From the NCBI RefSeq assembly GCF_009498275.1, contig NZ_CP045643.1:7440001-7504000 (forward strand): a DNA stretch of 64,000 nt, in the 5' to 3' direction. This document shows, in pieces, positions 19,031-27,700 of the stretch. Position 1 is the first letter of the stretch, and every line of letters starts with the position of its first letter. Below the pieces are notes generated by a model. The model worked only from the letters and a program-made list of their open reading frames with translations, searched no databases and had not been told where the DNA came from. Both the position numbers and the translations under genes were made by a program. This stretch comes from Streptomyces fagopyri. Lineage in GTDB: Bacteria; Actinomycetota; Actinomycetes; Streptomycetales; Streptomycetaceae.

Positions 19031-19247
19031 AGGGCCCCCGCACCACCGCCTGATCCCGCGCCCCGAAGCGGGACCACCGCGCCCTGAGTCCGTACCGCGT
19101 ACGTGACAGGGGCTGCCCCGCGCACACGTTCTCCTCCCGGTTCCCTCCGGGTCCGTCGCCATCGCGAGAACCGTGCCGCGTTCAAGACCGAATGCACCCG
19201 TGCCGGCGCACACCCACGCCCCGCACTCGACAGTGACGGAATCCCCA
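19031..19247 (+). promoter_or_regulatory. Long 5' leader between leader peptide and metN, with hairpins
   Basis: A 6-bp stem TCCCGC/GCGGGA (19054-19059 with 19068-19073) lies 24 nt after the leader stop codon, and CCCGG/CCGGG forms another at about 19136-19151. Alternative pairings are possible in so GC-rich a stretch. It shows no S-box or other SAM riboswitch core that could be recognised by eye. Confidence 0.4.
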
Positions 19248-20291
19248 GTGATCACGACAACGGGCCTCACGAAAATCTATCGGGCTCACGGCCCGCGCGG
19301 CCGTGAAGTGACCGCCCTCGACGGCGTCGATCTGCATGTCCGCGAAGGCGAGGTGTACGGCGTCATCGGCCAGTCGGGCGCCGGCAAGTCCTCGCTCATC
19401 CGCTGCGTCAACCTCCTGGAGCGCCCCACCGCCGGCACGGTCACCGTCGCCGGACAGGACCTCACCGCGCTCGTCGGACGCGGTCCCCGCGCCGGCCGGG
19501 AGCTCCGCCGGGCACGCAGCCGTATCGGCATGGTCTTCCAGCACTTCAATCTGCTGTCCTCGCGCACCGTCCAGGAGAACGTCGAGCTGCCGCTCGAAAT
19601 CCTCGGCGTCTCGGGGAGGGAACGGTCCGCCAAGGCACTCGGTCTGCTCGACCTGGTCGGCCTGTCCGACAAGGCCAAGGTCTACCCCGCGCAGCTCTCC
19701 GGCGGCCAGAAGCAGCGCGTCGGCATCGCCCGCGCCCTGGCCGGCGACCCCAAGGTGCTGCTCTCCGACGAGGCCACCAGCGCCCTGGACCCCGAGACCA
19801 CCCGCTCCATCCTCCAGCTGCTGCGCGACCTGAACCGGCAGCTGGGCCTGACCGTCCTGCTCATCACCCACGAGATGGACGTCGTCAAGACCGTCTGCGA
19901 CTCGGCCGCCCTCATGGAGAACGGCCGCATCGTCGAGTCGGGCACGGTCGGTGAACTGCTCGCGACCCCCGGCTCCGAGCTGGCCTCCGCGCTCTTCCCG
20001 GTCAGCGGCGACGCCTCCGGTGACGACCGCACGGTCATCGACGTCACCTTCCACGGTGAGGCCGCGACGCGGCCCGTCATCTCGCAGCTCTCCCGCACCT
20101 ACAACATCGACATCTCGATCCTGGGTGCCGCGATGGACACCGTCGGCGGCAAGCAGGTCGGCCGGATGCGCATCGAACTGCCCGGCCGCTACGACGACAA
20201 CGTCGTGCCGATCGGCTTCCTGCGCGAGCAGGGCCTGCAGATCGACATCCAGGGCCAGGAGCCCGCACTCGTGAAGGACGGTGCCAAGTGA
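19248..20291 (+). CDS. metN: Methionine ABC transporter, ATP-binding protein
   Basis: 347 aa from GTG at 19248 (GTG at 19233 is an alternative). Walker A GQSGAGKS is at 41-48, the signature LSGGQKQRVGIARAL at about 149-163, Walker B VLLSDEATSALD next, and the H-loop LLITHEMD. The C-terminal about 80 residues form the NIL/ACT-like methionine-sensing domain of MetN (TFHGEAATRPVISQLSRTYN). The ATPase powers D/L-methionine import with MetI and MetQ. Its stop overlaps the metI GTG by 4 nt. The upstream leader peptide is a probable control element. Confidence 0.95.
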   Translation: MITTTGLTKIYRAHGPRGREVTALDGVDLHVREGEVYGVIGQSGAGKSSLIRCVNLLERPTAGTVTVAGQDLTALVGRGPRAGRELRRARSRIGMVFQHFNLLSSRTVQENVELPLEILGVSGRERSAKALGLLDLVGLSDKAKVYPAQLSGGQKQRVGIARALAGDPKVLLSDEATSALDPETTRSILQLLRDLNRQLGLTVLLITHEMDVVKTVCDSAALMENGRIVESGTVGELLATPGSELASALFPVSGDASGDDRTVIDVTFHGEAATRPVISQLSRTYNIDISILGAAMDTVGGKQVGRMRIELPGRYDDNVVPIGFLREQGLQIDIQGQEPALVKDGAK

Positions 20292-21043
20292 CCTGGTCGG
20301 AGATGCAGCCGCTGCTGTCCCAGGCGTGTTGGGACACGCTCTACATGGTCGGCTGGTCCACGCTGATCGCCGTCGTCGGGGGGCTGCCGCTCGGCATCCT
20401 GCTCGTCCTCACCGACCGCGGCGGACTCCTCCAGAACGTCGCGGCGAACAAGGTCATCGGACAGGTCGTGAACATCGCCCGCTCGATGCCGTTCATCATC
20501 CTGATGGTCGCGCTGATGAACTTCACGCGCACGATCACGGGGACGACGATCGGGCGTGAGGCGGCGATCGTGCCGCTCGCCATCGGCGCGATCCCCTTCT
20601 TCGCGCGGCTCGTCGAGACGGCGGTCCGCGAAGTGGACGGCGGGCTCGTGGAGGCCGTGCAGTCCATGGGCGGCAACACCTGGACCGTCGTGCGCAGGGT
20701 GCTCGTACCGGAGTCGCTGCCCTCGCTGATCTCCTCGGCGACCACCACCGTCGTCGCCCTCATCGGCTACTCGGCCATGGCGGGCACCGTCGGCGCCGGA
20801 GGCCTCGGCGACATCGCCATCCGCTACGGCTACCAGCGCTTCGAGACCGGTCTGATGTGGATCACCGTGGCGATCCTCGCCGTGGTCATCTCCGTCATCC
20901 AGTTCGCCGGCGACTACGCCGCCCGTCGCCTGCACCGGCGCGGCGGCCACTCCGGCGCGGCGCCGAGGCTACGGCTGCTGAAGACCGGGGCGCCCGCGAC
21001 CGCGGAGGCCGGCGCCACCGCGGACGTCGGCAAGGCCCTCTGA
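20288..21043 (+). CDS. metI: Methionine ABC transporter, permease
   Basis: 251 aa from a GTG that overlaps the metN stop (GTGA). About five membrane helices are visible. The EAA loop that docks to MetN reads GGLVEAVQSMGGNTWTVVRRVLVPES (about 120-145). It forms the membrane channel of the methionine importer. A charged Ala-rich tail (about 225-251) is extra. The substrate-binding lipoprotein gene follows 92 bp later, all on the plus strand. Confidence 0.94.
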   Translation: MTWSEMQPLLSQACWDTLYMVGWSTLIAVVGGLPLGILLVLTDRGGLLQNVAANKVIGQVVNIARSMPFIILMVALMNFTRTITGTTIGREAAIVPLAIGAIPFFARLVETAVREVDGGLVEAVQSMGGNTWTVVRRVLVPESLPSLISSATTTVVALIGYSAMAGTVGAGGLGDIAIRYGYQRFETGLMWITVAILAVVISVIQFAGDYAARRLHRRGGHSGAAPRLRLLKTGAPATAEAGATADVGKAL

Positions 21044-21135
21044 CCCGGCCCGCCCGAGCGTCCGAACCCCACCCACAGATTTCCCCGTCCCACCCGAACA
21101 CGGGGATGCTCCATCCTTCAGGAAAGGCACTTTTC

Positions 21136-21963
21136 GTGCGTAACACTGCCAAGATCACCACCGCTGTCCTCGCCGCCGGAGCCCTCACCCTCGGCCTCTC
21201 CGCCTGCGGTTCGGACAAGGACTCCGCCTCCGACACCAGCGGCCCGCTGATCGTCGCCGCGAGCCCGACCCCGCACGCCGAGATCCTCGACTTCATCAAG
21301 AAGAACCTGGCGAAGAAGGCGGGTCTCGACCTGGAGGTCAAGGAGTTCCAGGACTACATCGTGCCGAACACGGCGACCGAGGACGGCTCGGTGGGCGCCA
21401 ACTACTTCCAGAACCAGCCGTACCTGGACGACTTCAACAAGAAGCGCGGCACCCACATCGTGCCCGTCGTCACGGTGCACCTGGAGCCGCTGGGCCTCTA
21501 CTCCCACAAGGTGAAGAGCGCCGACGCCCTCAAGAGCGGCGCGACCGTCGCGGTCCCGAACGACGCCGTCAACGAGGCGCGCGCCCTGAAGCTCCTCGCC
21601 TCCAAGGGACTCATCACCCTCAAGGACGGCGCCGGCACCGAGGCGACCCCGCAGGACATCTCCAAGAACCCGAAGAACCTCAAGTTCAAGGAGGTCGAGG
21701 CGGCACAGACCCCGCGCTCCCTGGACGACGTGGACGCCGCGGTCGTCAACGGCAACTACGCGATCTCCGCAGGCCTCGAGCCCGCCAAGGACGCCCTCGT
21801 CCTGGAGTCGGCGAAGAACAACCCGTACGGCAACTTCCTCGCCGTCAAGAAGGGCAACGAGAACGACCCGCGGGTCAAGAAGCTCGCCAAGCTCCTCACC
21901 TCGCCCGAGGTCAAGAAGTTCATCGAGGACAAGTACGCCGGCTCGGTGATCCCCTCCTTCTGA
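21136..21963 (+). CDS. metQ: Methionine-binding lipoprotein (NLPA family)
   Basis: 275 aa from GTG at 21136 with AGGAAAGG upstream. The lipoprotein signal ends LGLSAC, with lipidated Cys24. The rest is the MetQ/NlpA periplasmic-binding fold (ASPTPHAEILDFI, ANYFQNQPYLDDFNKKRGT, VPNDAVNEARALKLL). It captures methionine outside the membrane and hands it to MetI. An earlier in-frame ATG overlaps metI and is rejected because it would bury the signal peptide. A 7-bp hairpin at 22028-22045 follows. Confidence 0.95.
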   Translation: MRNTAKITTAVLAAGALTLGLSACGSDKDSASDTSGPLIVAASPTPHAEILDFIKKNLAKKAGLDLEVKEFQDYIVPNTATEDGSVGANYFQNQPYLDDFNKKRGTHIVPVVTVHLEPLGLYSHKVKSADALKSGATVAVPNDAVNEARALKLLASKGLITLKDGAGTEATPQDISKNPKNLKFKEVEAAQTPRSLDDVDAAVVNGNYAISAGLEPAKDALVLESAKNNPYGNFLAVKKGNENDPRVKKLAKLLTSPEVKKFIEDKYAGSVIPSF

Positions 21964-22027
21964 GTCCTCCGGCCCTCTGGGTCTCTGGCCTTCCGAGCGC
22001 TCCGAGCCCTCCGATCCGTTGCGGTGG

Positions 22028-22045
22028 CCCGTGCCGTCGCACGGG
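22028..22045 (+). terminator. Hairpin after metQ
   Basis: CCCGTGC (22028-22034) pairs with GCACGGG (22039-22045) around CGTC, 65 bp after the metQ stop. A likely end of the metNIQ transcript, without a U-tract. Confidence 0.5.
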
Positions 22046-22201
22046 GCCCGCGACCGCACCCGGTGGTCCTCCCGCCCGTTCCCTTCGGGCAGTTGGGGAG
22101 GGCCCCGTGGTGCGGTTCGGTGCTTTCATGCTGCATGCTGGGCAGTTCACCGGGCCCGAAGGTTCCGACGGCCCGAAGTCCCGACGGTTACGGAGCGGCG
22201 C

Positions 22202-22840
22202 ATGACTGGCACCTTCCCCGACATCTCCATCAGCACGGAGCGGTTGGTCCTGCGCGCGCTCGACGAGGACGACGTCCCCGCCCTGGCCGAGATGATGAAC
22301 GACGAGCAGGTCGCGGCCTGGACCGACGTGCCCCAGCCCTTCACCGAGGAGGGCGCGCGCACCTGGATCAGCGAGTACGCGCCCGCCGAACGCACCACGG
22401 GCCGCGGACTCGACCTCGCCGTCACCGAGTTCCTCACCCAGCGGCTGGTCGGCATCATCCAGCTCGGCAAGACGAACTGGCACATCCGCTCCACCGAACT
22501 CTCCTACGTCATCGCCCCCTGGGCACGCGGCGAGGGCTACGCCTCCGAGGCGTCGCTCGCCACCGCCCGATGGCTCTTCCGGGACCAGCGGTTCGAGCGC
22601 ATCGAGGTCCGCACCGCCGCCGACAACACCGCCTCCCAGCAGGTCGCCCAGAAGATCGGCTGCATCAGCGAGGGTGTGCTGCGCAACGCCTGCATAGCGC
22701 ACAGCCGTACCGAGGACGGCCGCTGGGTCGACCACCGCACCGACTTCATCGTCTGGAGCCTCCTCCCGGAGGACCTCGACGGTGTCGGCGAAGAGCTCGC
22801 CGACTCCAGCGGTTTCACGTCGTTCTCCGAATGGAACTGA
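22202..22840 (+). CDS. GNAT-family acetyltransferase (RimJ/RimL-like)
   Basis: 212 aa from ATG at 22202 with CGGAG about 7 nt upstream. It begins ISTERLVLRALDEDD, the common RimJ/RimL opening, and has the acetyl-CoA region SYVIAPWARGEGYASEASLATARWLF (about 101-126) with VRTAADNTASQQVAQKIGC after it. These transfer acetyl groups to N-terminal amino groups or small molecules; the target is unknown. It stands alone: a 239-bp gap precedes it and a 380-bp repeat-bearing gap follows. Confidence 0.88.
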   Translation: MTGTFPDISISTERLVLRALDEDDVPALAEMMNDEQVAAWTDVPQPFTEEGARTWISEYAPAERTTGRGLDLAVTEFLTQRLVGIIQLGKTNWHIRSTELSYVIAPWARGEGYASEASLATARWLFRDQRFERIEVRTAADNTASQQVAQKIGCISEGVLRNACIAHSRTEDGRWVDHRTDFIVWSLLPEDLDGVGEELADSSGFTSFSEWN

Positions 22841-23221
22841 ACCGGGGACGGAACACAGAACTGAATACGAGAGGGAACACGGGACGCGGCACGGAACACC
22901 GGACGGAACCGGACACTGACGCGGACGCGGACGTGACCCGGCCCTGAGACCCGGGGGCTCCCGTGACCGGAGCCGGAGCCGGAGCCGGAGCCGAACCCGG
23001 AGCCGGTGCCCGCACGCCCCTCGAAATCGCGTACGCCCCGCGGAACCGCGCACGCCCGAGACACCGCTCCCGCCGGACGGCACCGCTCACCCCTCGACGG
23101 CACCGCCCCCGCCCGACGGGACCCGCACGCGCCCCCGCCCGGCGACGCCAGGTACCCTCACGAAGCCCGCCCACGGGCTGGCCCCTGACGACCTGCGAAG
23201 ACCCTCTGGAGACTGACGACG
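22841..23221. repeat. 381-bp intergenic region with hexanucleotide repeats
   Basis: Between the acetyltransferase and cobL. A run of (CCGGAG) units covers about 22968-23006 (CGGAGCC repeated four times, then decaying), preceded by GGAACACNGGACG-like degenerate repeats (22852-22935). No gene, riboswitch core or promoter is convincing. A cobalamin riboswitch was looked for before cobL and not found by eye. Confidence 0.6.
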
Positions 23222-24433
23222 ATGGCCGACCGGGTCACGGTGATCGGCTGGGACGGCTCCCCCCTGACCGCGGCGGCGCGCTCCGCCCTCGGTGCTGCCA
23301 CCCTGGTGGCCGGAGCGGCACACCATCTGGCGCTCCCCGAGGTGCCCGGGGCCGCCGAGCGCATCCGGCTCGGCAGCGTCGCCCTCGCCGCCCGCCGCAT
23401 CGCGGGCCACCGGGGCAGCGCCGTCGTCATCGCCGACGGGGACCCGGGTTTCTTCGGCGTCGTACGCACCCTGCGCGCTCCCGAGTTCGGCCTTGAGGTC
23501 GAGGTCGTGCCCGCCGTCTCCTCGGTCGCCGCCGCCTTCGCCCGCGCCGGCATGCCCTGGGATGACGCACATGTGGTAGTGGCACACCGCCGCTCCCTGC
23601 GACGCGCGGTGAATGTATGCCGGGCGCACACCAAGGTGGCTGTCCTCACCTCGCCCGGTGCGGGCCCCGCCGAACTCGGCCTGCTCCTCGAAGGCGTCCA
23701 CCGCACCTTCGTCATCTGCGAGGAACTCGGCACCGCACGCGAGCGGGTCACGATCCTCACCTCCGACAAGGCAGCCGACCACACCTGGCGCGACCCCAAC
23801 GTCGTCATCGTCATCGGCGGCTTCGTGGCCGCGGCCGAGGACGGCGGCTGGATCGCCGGACGTGACCCGGCCACCGGACCGCGCGGCTGGGCGCTGCCCG
23901 CCGAGGCGTACGGGGGCACGCTCGGAGAGGGCGAGACGGACCTGCTGCGCGCGGCCCAACTCGCCCGCCTGGGCCCGCGCCCGGGGGACCTGGTGTGGGA
24001 CATCGGGTCCGGCAGCGGCGCCTTCGCCACCGAGGCCGCGCGCACCGGGGCCGCGGTCATCGCCGTGGACCGCGACCTGACGGCCTGTACCCGCACCGAG
24101 GACTCCGCCCGCCGGTACGGCGTGCAGATGCAGATCGTGCACGGCGACGCCCCGCACGTGCTGGAGAACCTCCCCGAACCGGACGTCGTGCGGGTGGGCG
24201 GCGGCGGGGCGGAGGTCGTCTCCGCGGTCGCGGACCGGCGGCCGCAGCGCATCGTGACGCACGCGGCGACCCGCGACGCGGCCGAACTCGTCGGCCGCGA
24301 CCTCACCGAGCACGGCTACCAGGTCGAGTGCGCCCTCATCCAGTCCGTCGAACTCGACACGAGGGCCTGGACGGAGACCGAGCGAAGCGTCGCGTTCCTG
24401 CTCACGGGCCGACTCCCCGATCGCAACCCGTGA
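23222..24433 (+). CDS. cobL: Precorrin-6Y C5,15-methyltransferase (decarboxylating), CbiE-CbiT fusion
   Basis: 403 aa, ATG at 23222. The N-terminal half is a tetrapyrrole methylase (CbiE-like: DRVTVIGWDGSPLT, VVIADGDPGFFGVVRTL, VVPAVSSVAAAFARAG). From about 240 there is a Rossmann methyltransferase (CbiT-like) with the SAM loop DIGSGSGAFATEAARTGA (about 260-277) and acidic AVDRD. The fused enzyme methylates C5 and C15 and decarboxylates the C12 acetate in cobalamin ring synthesis. It leads the cob cluster; the BluB-CobT gene and cobA lie downstream on the same strand. Confidence 0.93.
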   Translation: MADRVTVIGWDGSPLTAAARSALGAATLVAGAAHHLALPEVPGAAERIRLGSVALAARRIAGHRGSAVVIADGDPGFFGVVRTLRAPEFGLEVEVVPAVSSVAAAFARAGMPWDDAHVVVAHRRSLRRAVNVCRAHTKVAVLTSPGAGPAELGLLLEGVHRTFVICEELGTARERVTILTSDKAADHTWRDPNVVIVIGGFVAAAEDGGWIAGRDPATGPRGWALPAEAYGGTLGEGETDLLRAAQLARLGPRPGDLVWDIGSGSGAFATEAARTGAAVIAVDRDLTACTRTEDSARRYGVQMQIVHGDAPHVLENLPEPDVVRVGGGGAEVVSAVADRRPQRIVTHAATRDAAELVGRDLTEHGYQVECALIQSVELDTRAWTETERSVAFLLTGRLPDRNP

Positions 24434-24778
24434 TCCTGTTGTCGTACCGCGCGCGGTAGGCTGGCCGATCGTTGTACCGCTCCAGGATGATCGGCTTTTC
24501 GTAGGCCAATGTCCGGAAAACGCGCCCGTTTTGAGGCGAGTGTGGTACGGCAGAACCGGAGGACGCGCAACGTGGCGCAGTCCACAGCGGGCCGTCGCGG
24601 ATCAAGCTGTCGCGAGGGTCGGACGACCGGGACAATGCCAGTTAATGGCTTTGTCGTCTTTGTTGGCCGGTCGTTCGTGCCGCTGGGCACGCACGCTCGT
24701 TCTTCACTGTGGGGCGGTCGGTGCGCCGTTCCGGGCGAGCAGGACTTGGAAGCACTAACCGATGGGCGAGGGGTACGC
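24434..24778 (+). promoter_or_regulatory. 345-bp upstream region of the BluB-CobT gene
   Basis: Contains a possible -10 TAGGCT (24457-24462) and two copies of a GTTGT(CG)TACCGC motif (about 24438 and 24471). The part 24509-24778 is open in the cobT frame, but its translation is Arg/Ser-rich and unlike a protein, and a good ribosome site (GAGGGG) precedes ATG 24779. Likely a long untranslated leader. No B12 riboswitch was recognised. Confidence 0.35.
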
Positions 24779-27700
24779 ATGACCGACACCGGCCAGGTCC
24801 CGGGCGAGGGACTGCCGGAGAACGCAGGCATGGTGGAGCAGCCGGGCGCCCCCGCCCCGGACGCGTACACCTTCCTCGACCCCTCCGAGAATCACGCCGA
24901 CGACGACGATCTGCTCCTCATGCCGGGTGCCCAGGGCGCCTGGGGCAACGAGGTGGGCCCCCCGGCTCCCCAGCCCCTCGTCCACGAACCGGGTCCGCAC
25001 GAGACGGCGGGCCGGGACAGCGGTTCGGTCGACCTCGGCGCCGTCCGCGGAGCCGGCCCCCTGACCGCCGCGCAGCCGGTCGCGCCGCGCCGCCCGCTGC
25101 ACCTCGGCCCCCCGACCCCGGACGTCTCCGCCGGTCCGGTGCGCTCGCTCGCCGACCGCGGCCCCGCCTCCGCGCCGTTGGCCGTCCCCGCCCACGCCAT
25201 GACCCCCGCGACGCCGGTCCGGCACGCCGGTCCTCCGACCGTGGGACCCGAGTACCTCGACGTGCCGCAGCTCTCCGAGATCCCGCCGCAGGGCGCGGTG
25301 CCCTGGGGGGCTCCGCCCGCCGGTTCCGAGCCGACGGCTGAAGAAACGGTCGTCCCGGCCGAGGGGCAGGGCTCCGAGGCCGGCTTCGTACCCGGACCGG
25401 AGGCGGCGTTCGGGGCGGCGCCGACGTACGACGGGACCCCGGAGGCCTCCGAGGCCCCGGGTTCCGACGGGGCGCACCCGGGCCCCGAAGAGGGTGGGCC
25501 CGCGGGACTCGCGTCGCCCCTCCCCGCAGACGGTGGTGCCGGAGACGCGGCTCTCGCGCGGGTTTCCGCGGCCTCGGAGGCCGACCGCGCGGCCGAGTCG
25601 GCGGAGGGGTACCTCGCCGGGGTGGGCGCGGAGGCCGCGCAGGGCCCCGAGACCGCCCACACGCCGGACGGCGCGCTGGACCTCCAGGCCTCGGAGACCC
25701 CCGGCGCGGACACCTTCGCGGGTGTCCACGACGCCCCGCACGCGGAGCCGACGGCGGACGCCGTCGCCGCGCAGATCTCCGGCGCGGAAGCGGCCGAGCA
25801 CGCCACCGCCCCGGCAGCGGCCCCCGCGGACGAAGCGGGCCCGACACCCGAGCAGGCGTTCCAGGCGGAGCAGGACCGGGCGGAGCAGGACCGGTTCACC
25901 CACCAGGACCAGGCGGCTCACCCGGCTTCCCCGGAGGCCTCCGACCCGTCCGTGCACCTCGCCGACCCGGCGGGCCACCTCGCCGACCACGCCGTGCACC
26001 TCGCGGGCCCGGCCGTGCCCTTCGTCGAGCAGGCCGCCCACGCGGCCGAGCAGGCGGCGCGGTTCCCGGACCGTACCGTCCGGTTCGTCGACGCCGGTGT
26101 CCACATCCCGGAATCGGTGGTCCAGTTCGCGGATGTCTCGGTCGGTGGCCGGGCGAGCGGGGCGGAGGACGGATTCGCCGAGGCCGCGCAGCCCGCGTCC
26201 GCGCAGCCCGCGTCCGCGCAGCACCCTCACGCGTCCTCCCTGGCGCACGAGTCCGCCGAGCCGCCCCTACCGGCCGCGGGCGACTCGTACGGCCGGTCGG
26301 TTCCCGGCACCGGGGCCTTCCCGGTCCAGGCCGCCCAGTTCGCGCCCCCCGCCGAGGCGCACGCCGCGTTCGCCGAGGCCGCCTCCGGCGTCCCGGCCGG
26401 CGTCGCCGCGCGCGGTGAGACGCCCCACGCGGCCACGGACCGGTCGCACGGCGACGCGTCGCACCCGGCGGACCAGTCGCACGACGAGCACCTCCCCGGC
26501 GGGACACAGGGCACGGCGGGCTTCCCGAACGCCCCCGCGCAGCCCTCGGCGGACGACTCGCTCGGCCGGTTCGTGCCCGTCGACGGCCAGGTGCCGACGA
26601 CCCCGCACCTGGCCCCGACCCCGCCGCACGCCATGACGGTGCCGCCGTTGCCCGCGGACGAGTGGGCCCCCGCCGAGGAGCCCGCCCCCGAGCGGGCCCC
26701 GGCCCTCGGCGGCCTTCCGGAGGCCGGACCGGGACAGGCCCCGCAGGCTCCCGCCCACCACGAGGAGCCCGTCGCCCCGGTGCCCGCACCCCGTGAGGCC
26801 GAGGCACCCCCCGTACCGGAGCCGTTCGACGCCGGCCCGGAGCCCGTAGTCGCACAGCAAGCGGAGGACCTGGACACCCAGGTCGCCGACCAGGAAGAGA
26901 GCACGGCCGCAGTGGAAGACGTACGAGAGTCCACCGGCCCGGCGGCCCCCGGATACGACGACGCCGAGCGCGAGGCGGTCCTGCGCGTGATGCGAGAGCG
27001 CCGCGACATCCGCAACGGCTTCCGCAACGACCCGATCCCGCACGACGTCCTGCTGAGGGTCCTGGAAGCCGCGCACACCGCGCCGTCCGTGGGCCATTCC
27101 CAGCCCTGGGACTTCGTCGTCATCCGCTCCGCCGAGACCCGCCGCACGATGCACGAACTGGCGGCACGCCAGCGCGAGGCGTACGCCAAGTCGCTGCCCA
27201 AGGGCCGTGCGAAGCAGTTCAAGGAACTGAAGATCGAGGCCATCCTCGACACCCCGGTGAACATCGTCGTCACCGCCGACCCGACCCGCGGCGGCCGGCA
27301 CACGCTGGGCCGGCACACCCAGCCGCAGATGGCCCCGTACTCGTCCGCGCTCGCCGTCCAGAACCTGTGGCTCGCGGCACGCGCCGAGGGCCTGGGCGTC
27401 GGCTGGGTCAGCTTCTTCGACGAGCGCGAGATGGTCCGTGCCCTCGGCCTGCCCGAACACCTGGACGTCGTGGCGTATCTCTGCGTCGGCTACGTCGACG
27501 AGTTCCCGGAGGAGCCCGAGCTCATGCAGGCGGGCTGGTCCAAGCGCCGTCCGCTGTCCTGGGTCGTGCACGAGGAGACGTACGGCCGGCGCGCGCTGCC
27601 CGGCGAGGAGCCGCACGACCTGCTCGCCGAGACCGTCTCCAACATCCGCCCGCTGGACGCCAAGGCGCTCGGCGAGGCCTGGGAGCGGCAGAAGCGGATG

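Noticed and set aside
22841..23221. Cobalamin riboswitch before cobL
   Set aside because: No B12-box-like core was recognised by eye; the region is mostly simple repeats. A covariance search would be decisive.
24755..26248. Long minus-strand frames opposite the N-terminal arm of the BluB-CobT gene
   Set aside because: The translations are Arg/Gly/Val-rich shadows. The plus frame is continuous with two recognised enzymes and has a ribosome site, so it is preferred even though its arm is unusual.
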